A model generated the notes under the pieces. The model had not been told where the DNA came from, ran no database searches, and saw only the letters and a program-made list of their open reading frames with translations. 64,000 nucleotides of DNA from Psococerastis gibbosa (lineage: Eukaryota; Arthropoda; Insecta; Psocodea; Psocidae): assembly GCA_963971405.1 (NCBI GenBank), contig OZ020488.1:29469089-29533088 (forward strand), in the 5' to 3' direction. Of the stretch, positions 28,201 through 43,200 are shown piece after piece (the first letter of the stretch is position 1; the number at the start of each line of letters is the position of its first letter). Position numbers and translations under genes: made by a program.

Positions 28201-31200
28201 AAGTAACTAAATTGGTTCTTGGTGGGTTTCCCAGTTGGATCGGACAATCGGGGTCATATAAGCAGCAGATTACCTGCAATATCGCTGGTTTACGAACTTT
28301 TTGACTATTTCCACTAGCTATTTCCCGCCTATTTATTCAAAACTTTTCCCCCGGGCGAGACCCCTGTTTCCCGTATTGTTATTAAAGTTTTCGTCGACAA
28401 AAATTTGAATTGTTTGGCCGGCAAAATGACCCACTATTTCGCACCAATAGCTTAAAAAATTGTTCCGCGGGGAAATTCATGAACGTCGCGGTTTCAAGCA
28501 CTTTAAAAACGTTATGTTTGTAAACCGTAAACATTCCTACTGTCAAAATAAGTAAACCGCCACTCTCATTTGTTTAAAAAGTTTCCCTTGGGACCTTGTT
28601 TGCAGTTATATCCATCATCTGTAAGATCAAAACGTTACTGCTATCAAAATGCATTAAATCTCAAATTTCATTTCTTTTCTTCGGCCCCCTTTAGGTCTCC
28701 CGAACCTTCGGACATCTGCGCAAAGGTCATGCCCCCTAATATAAAAATTGCATACGTCTATAAAAATTGGGCAGAGGGCGCCAAATGATACACCGCCTCC
28801 ACCGGTAAGACGATTCTATAACGCTACTGTCTCTTTGAAATGAAAACGACTTCATATTAGGCGGGCTTAAGGCCCGTATGGCAACTCAAGCAGCTAACCT
28901 TTCTTGGAACACAAATTTAAAAGCTTCGTTTCTATTGGTGGAACTACGTACAGTACATATTACGGAGCTATTTACAATGGTATAACATAACATGCACCCC
29001 CCCCCCCATGTGATAATGCGTTTGGCTCATAAAAGGTATGATTAAAAACGTAGTGACAGTATATCTTATCATTGTAGGCCATACACTATACAGTATCTAT
29101 GAAATAAATAAAATATTAAAGTAGCATTATTTTATTCTTTTAATACTAACATTCCGCATGGATAGTCTTAGACCACAAGATTACGTTACCTATTAGAGTT
29201 GATTATTTAGAAACCTATACAGTACCGTGGTCACTTAATCAACTATATTTACAATAGATTCTTTCAATAATTTCCAAAGCATGTCATAGGTAAAATATAG
29301 ATGTGAGTATCATCACAAATTTTACAATGCATCAGTACAGTGAATACTCACATCCGCTAAAGTACTTACTGTATATTAAGCCAAGATAAAATGCGCGATA
29401 CTGTCTCTACTATCAAATTTTACTAAGCTGGTACAAAAAGAGTACAACAAAAATATAATTGCTACAAGACAGCGGAAGTCGTGAATTTAATAAAGCTACA
29501 GGCTAGAAGAATTTGACAGAGATAGGAAGGTATAAAATAATTTTTGAACATCCTAAGCTTACTTACTGGGCCCTGATCCAGGTGTAGAAGGGCACGTTTC
29601 AATACTTGGACCTAAAAATATATCGTAGGCTGTTTAGTAGTTGAATCACTGTAGTGTAATGAGCAGACATACACAAATGGTTGTAGAATATTAGTTGGAA
29701 CATAAAGAAGAAATAATGTACGGTATGAGACGATCAGAAATCGGTAGCTGTTCTATAAGCGGGCCGATTATATTAACTAATATACGAATTTACCAGAAAT
29801 TTGAGGTGCTGTTATTATATATGAATTGTTTTTATACATCTTAAAAAAGTTACGCGTGGGTCGGTATCTGATATCTGAAGTAATGGATGGATAATAAGAC
29901 AATGGAATTTGACTGACATTTGTTGTGAGACGCATTAAGCAATTATGTTATATTAAATCGTGTATTAGAGTATTTTTTTTTTAATTATTTCAAAAAGGCT
30001 AATTAATACTTACGTTGGGGTACCTACTGTAACGCATGTGTGATCATGTGAGTAGAAAGCTGTTACTGCGCAATTTGTATATATAGATAAGAAATTTACA
30101 AAATCTTTAACAACAGAAAGCTCAGCTGAAATTGGTTACGACAACGATACGTATTATGAGAGTTTCAAAGTCGAGTAATAAGCATGTTGGTACACTGGCT
30201 GTAAATCAGCCAATTTAGGAAGGAGACTACGTTAAATTAGCACAGCGTTACTAAAGTAGGCTATATTCAATATTAAATGAATGATTGGCCAATATCCATT
30301 AAATTTTTAATACACACTTTAATAGTTGTGAAAACCCGAGGGGTAGTTTGGTTTGAATGCAGTCCATCTCAAAAGCTGAATGACATTAGTTAAAATTGGA
30401 TAAAATATGTTCAGCTCTTTCCCTGTAGTAACTATTGTATGATTAGGGCCGGTTCCATCGTCCCTTGGAAAGTGATTGCATGGAATACTGAATGGCACCT
30501 CCAGCAGTATTCCTTACCGAGATTTTTAAAGCGATAATGGGGACGGCCTTTAGTATTACGATATGTCGTAGATCTGCCCAATATTAATAGCAATTAGTGG
30601 TTTTAGAAAGAAACAATCATTAGCTTACAGTGCAGAACCATATTTTACTCCTCGAAGTATAGCCTCATGAAGCAATTGCTCCAAATTTTTTAATTAAAAG
30701 ATTCTATTTCATTTTGTGGATTCCACTCATTTAATTTCCAAACAATAATGAACACTTCTCATTAGTTTTATAAAGATACTAAGCATGAAGTCACATAGAC
30801 CATATTTTACTATAAATGCAATGAAAAATGAGATCAAATAGATTTGGTATATTTTCATACAAATGTACCTACTGTAAGTTGTTATGTTGAATAAAACTGA
30901 TTGGAATTTGAGATAGGCTGCTGATTTATCCCAAAATTTCGGAAATTTCATTGTATTGGATCAATTGAAATTAATTATTTTATATTATGAAACAATATAG
31001 ACTGCATAATCATCAAGAAAATATTGTACTTACAAAATAGAACAGCAACGTATGGGGAATCCTCTACAATTTTTTCTAAAATCCTTGCGTTAACTTCTTC
31101 TATCCTGTCAGGAAGGTCCATAGCTTCCAAACTCGTCAGAAAATCCAAAACATTTTCCTCATCCATCAAGTCACCTTCCAATATAAAATAAAAAATAGAA

Positions 31201-34200
31201 ACATAAACATTTTGAATGGAAAATAAGCGTCTGCACTATACCTACAGTATGCATAGTACGTAAGGGACTATTGTTCCATGGCAGAGTGGGAGATTCTGTT
31301 ATAATGCTAAATTAGAAATGAAATGCACCTATAATACACGAGTATAGTGTAGTTTATACTGTAGAGTGTATTCTTTAAATAAGCCACTTCTTATATTAGG
31401 TAGGTAACTGCATAGAGGGTGGCCCAGAATCCGTGGACTCGGTTTTTTCTCGGAAACGTCGGGAGATATCGAGAATCTGAGAGACGGAATAAGTTAGAGA
31501 GCTGCTCCGGCAGCCTGATCATGGCGATTATAATACCGGTATTTATTTAATCCTCTGGCATTAAAAATGTAAAGAAGATAACTTTATAATGGAAAGTGCT
31601 ATTATACATATTTGTTTGTTTACATTTTTAATACCAGGGGATTTAATAAATACCGGTATTATAATCGACATAATCAGGCTGCTGATCGCACTACCTACCG
31701 CACCGTACATCTGAACCTGAAATAAACCAAGTGCGGCCATAATTGAACTTTTTTAAATGACAAAATTTCGTGAACCTGAAATGACTCAGATCTTGAAAGG
31801 AGCAATGGTCATTAGCTCAGAAATAATATTTCGTGCGAATCCCTACACTTTCAGTTTTCAGGTACGAGCCTGGAAACACATACTACACTACCTGATTATA
31901 GAACCAGAAGTATAACCTTCTCCCCTTGAAGCATTTGCTCCAAATTAGGGAAACAAAAGATTTTACGTCATTTGTATATTTCCAATAAATCACATTGCGG
32001 TAAATCGGTTGTGTACCTGTGTGAGTAGCCATATATATACAGTATGTGGTAGTCCATTTGAATTTAATTTTAGGTGGGTTAACATCAAGATTAAACAGGA
32101 ACATTACATTACTACACTATGAAACGTAAGGTTCAAGTTCGAGACTCGACACAAAGAGAAACATTTCCCTTCTGCCCTGCGCTCAAAAAATGTAATGAGT
32201 ACCTTTCCGTCATTAGTAGGGTAAAAACGCGGCTGCCGCGCATGTAACTGACCACAAAAATAGTGCTATGGTCAAGAGAGAGGCTCCTGAACCAGTCCTC
32301 AGACTTAGAATCTCATTGGGTTGTCACACAGCTGTATTATTCTAAACGATTTTTTTTTTAAAGGTTAATCGCATACACGCAAATTAATGAATGCATCCAA
32401 TTGACCTCTTAAGTCTCCTCTGCAGGTTAGTACCCGTGTTGAGTTACGACACGCAGAGACTCACACAAGTACAAGCACGCTACCAACTGGCCATCGAAGT
32501 CGTTTAATTTAAAAAATGTTATAGTTTACTTACCTTCATAGATGATGGGTTCTTTCTCCCTAAAATAGGTAAGGGCCGGAAAGGTTTTGATGCCATAATG
32601 TTTAGCCAGTCTTTTGTCATTGATTTTGACGAAGTCAACACCAAAGTTGTCAGTGTCATCATCAATTTTTTCTAATTCTAATAGCACCTTATCGCATGTG
32701 TGACAACTCCTTGTATCTGAAAAATAAATAAATGAGTTGACCCTCTACGTACCTATTAGGTGTATATGAATGTAAGTATGTACTACCCAACTACGATAAG
32801 ATGGCACTTGGAACACTTATAAAAATCGAATAAACTAATTGTTCCAAGTGCCATTCTGTCGTGGTCGGGTAGTGTGTAAGAAATCTTTTAAAAGATTATG
32901 ATACCACAATTTTGAAGTTGGATAGTCCGAACTGGCGCCGATTGCATGATTCCACTTGGCTTTGGTCCACGAAAAAGGGCCATTCACGAAGCCATCACAT
33001 AATCAGGAGTTGGTCATTCTAATTTTTGTTTTCTAATGAATGGAAGATTTTCAATGTTAGGACTATAATACGCTATATAACACAGAATAAACAAAGCTAC
33101 ATATTGTGAGTGTCAGTTTTTATCAATCGGAAAACTATACGTGTGGGAAAATCATAGAAACACATTAACTGGAGTGGTGGGAGCCATAATATGCCTTACG
33201 AGGCACCCGTTAACCATAAGCCAACTATCAGAGATAAGTACCAACGCAAAAAATATCAAAGTCTTACACATTGCAGCATAGCAAAGCGGTTACCTGGACC
33301 CGGTCAAAAACTCTGTAATTTAGTAGTTAGCTTGTGCAGGCTATTTCCCCGCCGAATTGCGTACTTATCTTGTGCAGGCTACACTAGCAGATAACGGTCT
33401 CCAGCCACGAGATCGTTGAATATCCATTTTATAAACAAAGAGATAAGTACCAAAAAACTGTAGGTTTGCATATTGCAAGGTTGTTGTTGATATACCAACA
33501 ATCAGAAAGGGTAAATACCGGATAGGCTATACCAACGATCAATAGAGTAGCAAAACGTAGATGACACAGAGCGTTTCAGTCCGTCGTTACAAGACCTACA
33601 ATCACATGGGTATGGGTATAAGGACACTATTGGGACCAAGATAGAAAAATGTACCTTTGTATCACAAGTGTACCCTCATTGCATTATTGCTGTCAATAAT
33701 AATGAATCTCTTCAGTCTTCAGAAAATCAATACAAATGGAACAATCACATATAATAAAGCAGTCAGGACATGTAGAGTAGCACGGACGCTACAGTCCAGG
33801 TATCATTCACTCCAGTAGCGAAGCCACCCAAAAACCGCCCCAAAAACTTTCCAACCCCTATTTTTTGATTTTATGGCATTTATGGTCATTGGAGCCATCA
33901 AATATATCAGCAGCACAGGATTCAGATGTTGTTGCAAGGCAGAGATTCCAACTGTGTTTCCGACCAAAAGCTACGCTGATGTCTGTGCAATTGTAATATA
34001 CTATAATTGTAATAGTTCATCTACTGTACTGCAGCACTTAGGAAATACACGATGCATAGAGAACCTCATTTAAAAAAAATATACGTGAATTTAACCGAAG
34101 CGAACACGATAGGACTTTAGGCGTTAGGACGTTCAGACTTGGCAACTTTCCCGAAGCTGCCAAATCTGTTCGGCCAGCCAACAATGCGGTGCAACTTTCT

Positions 34201-37200
34201 TAACTGAATCTTCATGTGTCCCGTTCAAAACTTTTTCTGACCAGCGTGAACTTAACTCAATTTAAAAAAAAAAAAAATGTCTGTCACCTGTTGGCTCTTG
34301 GGGCAAAGAACTTCATCCGTGGTGCCAACATGAATCTTAAATACAGCGCGTAACTTTTGATAAAAATTGTGGGTGATTTTGTTTTTATTACGCTCTTCTG
34401 AACAAGTGGGTGTCCTCCTACACACAAATATTTTTTCATTTGCGTAAGCTTCACTAAAGTTGTTCGATGACTGTACAGTGTAGCCAACGCATCCATATTA
34501 TTGTTTTGGTTGCAAGTAGTGCCAGTACTGCATCGCTTTTATGACAACCAAACTATACTTCTTTGTTTGTTTGTAATGTAAATATGAGTAGAACGAAGTG
34601 TCACTTGAAAAACAATGACAGAGATAAAGAGAGAGAGAAGGGTATATAAAGTTGTCCTAAAGAAGAAATTGAATAACAAGATCTTAGTGAAAACATTGAG
34701 GACTTCTACATAAACAAGTAAACTTGGTTTCAAACGATTAATTCATGCCCCGATAATACAATATTAAGAATAAAAATAAAACTAGTATCCCATGGCTTCG
34801 AATTAGTGGACACCTTCTAAAGACATGAACATGAGCAAACCAATTAATAAAATTTGTTCCAAACAAACCAGCAGAAGTTGGAAATACCGATGCAGCTCAA
34901 GAAGTAGGTACATCTTTCTAAACACTCCTATTTAAAATTACGGGCCATGAATTTATCTTCTATTTAACCTACTTTTAAAAAGTTTTTTTCTGTTGCACAA
35001 CCAACTGCTTAGGTTCCAACGCTAGTTGATGAATATTCTAGTTTGGCTGAAGTCTTCCGAGTGTCTTTTACATTCGCAATGAAGGCGGGATTAGAAACTG
35101 ATGTTTATCACTATTTTCTGGCAAGTTTTATATTTTAATGCCTCTGAACCATAAAATAGTGAATTTTACCCGTCTTTCGACAAATCTAGTTCTGCAACTA
35201 ACCGAGCTATTTCGCTCAAAATTCACATGTATAGTTCATCTAGGCCGTTATAAATTTTAGGGTAGTTAAAGAACAAATCATCCTCGAGAACGAAATAAAA
35301 AACAGCATCCTTTTCACGTTTATTTGTCTTATACATTGTAGTATTATATGGTATATAAAATATAATAACACTGACATTAAATTAACTTTGGTTGAACCTC
35401 CTCGTTATAACCGAAATTAGAGGATATGGAAAAAAACTATTTTACTAAATTAAACTAAATTAAGTAAGCTCACAGACCTGTTCGGTTAGATGTTGTGTTG
35501 TGTTAGTAGTTGTGCTAACCTGTCTAGCAACACGAAACCTGTCAATTTGAGCATAAGTAGAGGATTTGGCGATTACTGGACTTGTCGGGGCTTGTGGTCC
35601 AGCGAATAAGCGACGTCCCGGTTAGGCGTAGATCATGGGTTCGAATCCCGCCAAGCCCAGTTTTTTCCATATCCTCTAATTTCGGTTTTATTTGTCTTGT
35701 CCAATTTGTTCGTCCAATAATTTTCTCTCAAAGCAGAGTAGAAGACTATACAGTACCTACAGTATAATACAAAATAACATGAACGAGAGTTCTTCAAAAT
35801 CATGAGCAGCATTGAATTGTCAGCATGAACATTTCACTATTTCAGGTTTGTTGATACTGAAATAATTATTGTTTACTGGCCAGTTTCAACTCCCTTGATA
35901 TAGTATAGGCCTATTCATCGTCCATTGCACAGACAGTGCATCATCCTGTCTCTATTTTTAAGTTCGCTATATAGTCAGGATGCAAAAATCCTTCTTCTGA
36001 ATGAAAAAAAAACGAAAGATATCAGGCTCTATCATTTTTATTTCCTTTTGCAAAGCGCAGGAATATTTCTACGCCATTAAGCTATAAATACACTGTAAAA
36101 CTAAGTTGGACAACTCGGTCTACTGGATTTTAGTCGGATATGTCGACACAAACGATCAGTCTGAATTGGCCAACTGATATTGTTTTGTTTTCGCTATATC
36201 GCTACTTTGTTATTATAATTATTCATATAACAGTGGATAAAAGGTGAAAGGTATTGTTGTTAACCATCGGGCTTTTGTATTTAAACAAGAAAAAGGCAGA
36301 AATGCCGCTCTAGCAGCCTGATCAAGGCGATTATAATACCGGGGTTAAATAAATACCCTAGGATTATAACTGTAAACAAACAAATTTTGAATAGCACTTT
36401 CCATTATAAAATTATCTTGTTTACATTTTTAATACCAGGGGATTAAATAAATACCGGTATTATAATCGCCTCAATCAGGCTGCAGGAATTGTTTCTCTAC
36501 CATGATATAGAATAGAATGTAAACAAAACGCAAAAATCGTGTTATCGTGGCAATAGAGGGATAGGGGTATATCCTGAACATAAACATGGCTTTATTAATG
36601 TGAATATTTTCAATTTCAATATTTACCAAATATAATTTTGCATTTCAGTTTTATTGCAAGCAACAGTTACCTATTAATTACTGTAAACTCAAGCGCAGAT
36701 ACAGCTTTCATGCAACCTACAGTACTTTACAAGTCAAAGTACTGGCTGTTTAACTGGAGAAAGCACTTAAGAGAAAAAGCCTCGTAAACTATCATGCTGG
36801 GTCTTATAACATCATATGTATAAAAACGCGAGCAAGGTGTTTAAAAAAACAACAGGCTATTCAGCTATATTTTCCAAAAATGGTATTGTGAAATTAACCG
36901 TGCAAGGTACTACTTGAGCCCGGCCGCACGAACGCTTGAAAAGCATCAGTAAGGGATACAATGGCAGATGGCGGTGCCGTGCAGTATTTTCCTTTACCGT
37001 GAGACTTTTGAAGTGGTGATGGGAAACGCCCTTATTTAGTACCGGTATTAATTTTCTCACGCTTCAAAAGATATTTTCAGGAAAGTTACAACACGGGGAG
37101 TAGTGGAGTCCTCTAGCACAGAAATTTTGCGATTTGTGAGTCTATTATTGAGACAATGGGTTGCGTGGGAGGTGCGACGGAAACCATGCGGTCCGATGTC

Positions 37201-40200
37201 AGATCCCTGGCAGAAGCTCGTCTCCAAAAAAGAACTTTTAGTTTTACCTGATCGTAAGGTAAAAGGGCGGGAAAGAATTTTTATGAAACTGTTCTTTTAT
37301 ACACAGGTAAACCATATCTGACGCAGCTATCGGTATAAAATCAAAATGATTAAGCTTATTAAGAATACAGTGCAATATTATTATGAACAACGGATGCCCT
37401 TGATGTTTCGAACAAAAAGCCTTGCAAGGAAAATTAATCCCGGCAAGGCAAGAAATTTCACAAGACAATAAGAGGAAAACGCAGGGCAAGACATGGCTTG
37501 ATGGCTGGCAGTAGCAATCCTATTTCTTATATTCAAATAACCTAGAGTAGAGTACCCACTTTAACAGTAGTAATTGATTTATATTAATTTTATTCAAAGC
37601 TTATCCCTGTATATCAGAGTCTTCCAGCTCCAAGAAATGAAAACTACAGTTGCTATGCTAACAATATGAATATTTTAATTAATGTATTATGTAAGGTACA
37701 ATAGTACAATGGAAACTCTTCATATTTGGCATTGTTACGTCCGTATACTGAATTGTTTTATTTATATATACTACTATAGTATAGGAACCAAAACATGTCA
37801 GACCAATTAAGTAGTTGTCAGTCTTCCTTGCGATATTACTTAATAGTAGCCCAACTATTAGTTAATTTGAAGAAACAAAAAGTTAATTTTAATTAAAATT
37901 TATATTGTAAGTTATATTGCAGTACAAATATTGTGTGTACACTACCTACTGTAGTACACGCATGTGGCTAAAAAAACTATTATAATATATCTCCAGAGAG
38001 GCTGAGCTCTCTTTTGTCCAGAGCTGTCAATTAAGCGATAATGCAACCACTTAAAGCCCCGCGCTCCTGTACAAACTCACTATTTAGCGCCTATTTATTC
38101 AAAACATTTCGCCCTGGAGGAACCCCTGTTTCCATCTTTGTTAATAATGTTCCCGTCTGCAAAATCTAAAAATTTTGCTGACAAAATAGATAAAACCCCA
38201 ATACTTCAGGCATATTTTATGTTTAAAAATAAAAACTGTCGAACCCTCGGGCGCCTCCGCAAGGTACATTAAGATCATGCCCCCTAATTTTAAAACTGCG
38301 TACATTCATGAGCACAGATTTCCTCTTTCTCTACATTTTCATGAAAATGGGGGGCGCCAAACGAAACACCACCCCTCCCATTGAAAACTTACTGTACTGT
38401 ACTGTACTGTAATCCAGGAAAGTAACAGTGCAATGAATGATTCATGTTAATTATGTACGATATACGCAAGTGATTGTGAATGGAAAACGATGTCACCGAT
38501 AATTCAGAGAGGCAGCCTTGTGATGACGTGCTAATGGTGACGTCACTAAATACCTTGCCAAGTCAATTTCTGTATGTGCTCTAAACAATGAATTTTTCAG
38601 CAATATGGTGCCTATATGTGAGTCCGCGGTGCAATCATTTGTCATTTGGTTTCGTAATTTTGAATTATTATTAAGAATTATTAATAAGACTTGAAACATT
38701 TTTGGTTCATTATATTTTAAATTACGAATTATGATGGAAAACTTATTCTTAACTTATAAAAAAGTAAAAACGGTTGAACGGTATGTAAAAAGGATATCCA
38801 GAATGTTTGGACATCAAGTAATTATTATTTTTTTTTTTTATTATTATTTTTTTTTTTAAAGCGCGGGTCCCTGTTGGGAATTTGCGCTAGGAAATTGGGA
38901 ATGTTTACCGATTATTTAGTGGTAGAGAGTTATCCGTTCTGTTGTGTAAGTAGTGGGGAGGGGGAGGGGGATGGTTAAATGTTGAAGAAGAGACCGGTGG
39001 CTCTTAGGAATTGAATGATATTATTTGTGGCTGTTATTGTGTTTCCTAGAGCACCGGAGAGGGAGGAGGGTGCTCGTAGGACGGGACGGAGGCTCGTTGG
39101 ACCGAGTAGGTTGGGCAATCGAGAAGAAGGTGAGCTATTGTGAGGGCCACTCCGCACCTTGTGCATAGGGGGGGGGGGCGCCTCATTCCTCATTAGATGT
39201 TTGTGAGTGAGGTTTGTATGCCCTATTCTAATTTGGGTCAATACAATTTCCTCCTTGCGGCTGATTCGATAGGACGTGTCCCATTCTGTTATGATGGGCT
39301 TAACTGCTCGCAATTTGTTTTGCACGTAGGCTGGTCAAATAAATAAATCAATGGCATTTAAATTATAATATAGTACAGAGCCTTTCTGCCCTCTATGCGA
39401 CACCCGGGAAGAGATGGACGGAAATCATCTTAAGACGTGCCAGGCTCTTGTCAGTAGCAGAGGTTCACCAGATTATGTGTTGTATTGGGCTGCAAGAAAG
39501 CTGATGGCGGAAGCCTAGTGCTATGGTGTAATTAAAAAAAAATAACAATAATATAGTACAATGAAGCACTGCTATTTATTTTTGAATAATACCTAAGTGT
39601 TCACTCTAAATCCAGCTATTTTTAATACAAATTTTGAAGGTGGCCCAGTGTCAAGGAGATCAATATTCTAGGGAGATTTAATCAAGTGCTTCCACCACTA
39701 AATGTGACAGCTGGATATCCAAACGGACCCAACTAAGTGCATCAAGCAAATATTGTCATTTAGCTGTTGGCTGTAGGACTCCGTTTTGATTTTTTACATG
39801 CGTATGAAGTATGTTATACTTTATATACAACTATACATACAACATATAAAGTAAATAGGTACAGTAAAAATGAAGCCTATAAATAGGTTTACTGTTCCCA
39901 TTCGACAATGAAAAATAAATTCTAAAATTCACAAAAGACAGCTGGTCAATAAAACACACCATATCGTTCTTTGTTGTTTATGAAAGGTATTTGTGCCAGT
40001 TTTAAAAATATCAATCGACATATGCAAACAGCATTAAACTGCTGAATGCTGAGGCATTTTTAGAAACTCACACTCAGATGAAGCCACACAAATTCCGCGC
40101 CACGCAAAAAGTTAAAAGCGCCCAAGTTTTGCTTTTAACGATATTAGCACCATAAATTTAGTGGCCTCTGTCAACTGTTTCGTCAGTAGTAGCAGCAAGT

Positions 40201-43200
40201 TAACCCACTTGGCGCCCTTTCCAAATTTCCGAGGTCACTTATGCTGACTCTTTCATAGACCATCGTACAGTCTTATAGTGCGTAGAAGAGCGTAAATTTT
40301 CAGCCTTATGTGGGACATAAAAGCGTCAACAACGACATAAATGTGGTCGTTTTTTTAATTCCAAAATTTTCCCCCCAATTAAATTTTTCTATTTTGGTAT
40401 CGTTAGAAAGCATTTCCGTTCTGCCTTTGCCCTTCTATTTATAAAATCTGTTTCGCGTTTTTATCATCTCTCAGGTCAATAGCAATGGCACTACACTCCC
40501 ATGCCCGAAAATCCAAATAGCTAAAACATTTTGAGTTAAACGGAAGGTTAGGTTTTAAATAGCATAATATGAATATCAGCAGCACTCAGCAGTCAGAAGC
40601 CTGATTCTTCTCAGCAGCAGACTATGGCCTATGCAATGACCTCCGCAGTCTGGGGTTGTACTCACTTGGTGCCAAATATCCGTTGGACTATTGCCAATAT
40701 TAGGTGAGTTTCTTATACAAAGTTGTCAGCTTTTGGTTATGTTTGAATGAGTAGGTCTACTGTATTGAACTGATGAGTGAGGATAATGAAACACGTTGAT
40801 GACGTCACGGTGATGTGGAGGAGGTCCATCGGAAATTTTCAGCGCACGAAAAATAAATAAATAAATAAATATTGACTTATTGTTCCATTACTAAGCCAAT
40901 CTAGGGGGGTTAGGGCTATAAAGCCCTTTCTTACACTCGACTTGGAAGGCCAGGTACCGCCTGCTTTGCATGCCCTCCGAAGCATGGCCAGAAAATGTGG
41001 CAAGTTTAGAACTCGACCCAAGAACCTTTCGGGAGGAAGTCGGAGTTTGTACCACTACTCTACATGTCCTGTGTTTTTTTTATTAGTAACAGCCTGTGTC
41101 AGGGTCAGGGACGGATCCAGCCCATTTGATTTGGGGGGGGGGGTAGTAGTTGTCGGTCAAAATAGGAAAAACATATGTAGGATCTATTAAATTAGAGCGT
41201 AATAAATTAATTTACAATAGATTTACCAAATTTGGGGGAGGGGCAGCTACCCCCCTACCCTCCCCCCTCTGTATCCGTCCTTGGTCAGGGTCTAGATTGT
41301 CCAGTTCCAGCTCTGCATCCCCCAGGAACCGACCAAGTATCAGATAGACCAGTTTCTGTGGTCAGGCCAACAACCTGACCATACCATCTTTGGTGAAGAC
41401 ATCCGTCCTTTGCAACTCTACCACCGTATCACGTCTCAACCCGGAGGTAAGTGGGCATTCAAGGACCAGATGTAGAGCGCCCCCTCTGCCCCACACGGGC
41501 AGAGAGGAGACGTCACAATACCTAGCCTATGCAAATGGGACGCAGTCATAGTGTGACTCAAGTGCATTTTTATGAGGCTTGTCAATAGCCTCCTCGGGTC
41601 TTTCAGATGCCAGATGAAGAAACAAAATCCGGACTGATGGGCCGTGGTCTATCTGAAAGGGAACTTCCAAACGTTTCGACAACAGCTGCGGTCGATATCA
41701 TCAGTGGCGCTGCGTAGACTTCTAAGGTTGTACCTCTGCGGCTCCGTAGCGATTGTGCAACCTTCGAAGTCTACGCAGCTGTTGACGAAACGTTTGGAAG
41801 TTCACTTTCAAACCGACCACGGTCCATCAGCCCGGATTCTAAACTTGTTTCTTCATAATGGCTAATTACTTTAGTACACATTGTGTCTAATGTAACCCCT
41901 TGCAATATGTTCTTGCACGTTCTTAATTTGAAAGTTAATTCGCTTAAACACTTCAATGGACATAATATCCATTTTACACGATTATCAGTATCCGGTTAGC
42001 ATGGCTTTCACCCAGCTCTGAACTAAATCACCCTACTGCTTGCAGTAGTGGAGACAGACGTGACATATAGTAGCTTGTAAAACTATAACTATAAAACTAA
42101 ACGAAACATTCGTATGAAATGCGGCTCAGATGATTCATTGCAGTTGCAAAATAATCCTGCCCACAGTAGTTTTAGTTTATGCGTTCGAAAATTATACAAT
42201 CGTGTCCTTCAGCTAACTATTGCTTGACAGAGCTCGTAAAATCTTCACAGCGGGATTGCCAGTATTTTTAGACGTAGAATGGCCTCTGAGTGACATAAAA
42301 AAGTGAAAATATTCTAAGGCCACTGCCCACTTGAAAATAGTATACTAAAAAATAATTGGAAACCCGGTTTTCATATCACGAAAAGTGTGTGTTCATTACA
42401 TAGGTCCATGTATGCAAGACTAGTATCTGTACTTGATTAAGTCTTTTGCCTGTTACATTGCGTTATTGGTAAGCTTGTCTCAGCTTGTCTATTATCGCTT
42501 GTAGCTTGTAGCTTGTATGTTGACATCGAGAAAGTATACCCGTTTGCCAATGGCCAAAAATTCATACAGAATCAATACAAATCATGTCCAAAATCCATGG
42601 GATTGTAGGGATTGGACAAGGGATCTATGGGCCACAATAAGTAGGACTGGTTCCATAATAAAGTTCTTGAAAAAAAACAATAGGCCCATATGCATAGTAC
42701 AGGTTAAATTTACAATAATAGGCAACTTGAAATTTTTTTAAATCCTATTATAATCCATTGCTAGATTTACGAGTATTTAATATCCCTTAAAATTATTTTT
42801 TCCTAAAAAAAGTTATTTAGTAGGGTGGAAATATTTTTCTTCCTCATCAATTTAAGTAGTATGGTTAAAAACCAGACTGCATAATGTGACGGCAATTGTA
42901 ATGCCGCGGAAAAGAAGAATGTTAGAATTGGTAGTATACGGAATGTGACATCATTGATGTCACCTGTGTTTGCCGGCGTTTTGACTCTTGTAATATGCAG
43001 TTAACAAAACCAACAGTTATCTATTTATGAATTAATATTTACAATTTTCCCCGCTAAAAACATATTTTATCATTATTGTTAACGTATAAGTTGCCAAGGT
43101 TATTGAACATATTTTATATTTTATTGTTAAAACTACCAAGTAGCCTATTGTGTAGATTTTCAGTATTGATAGACGGTCCGCGGACTTAGTTATCTGCATA

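Noticed and set aside
35587..35660. Functional tRNA gene
   Set aside because: The closing stem and B box are present, but the anticodon arm is poor and the sequence is part of a repeat with a common tail; treated as a SINE head.
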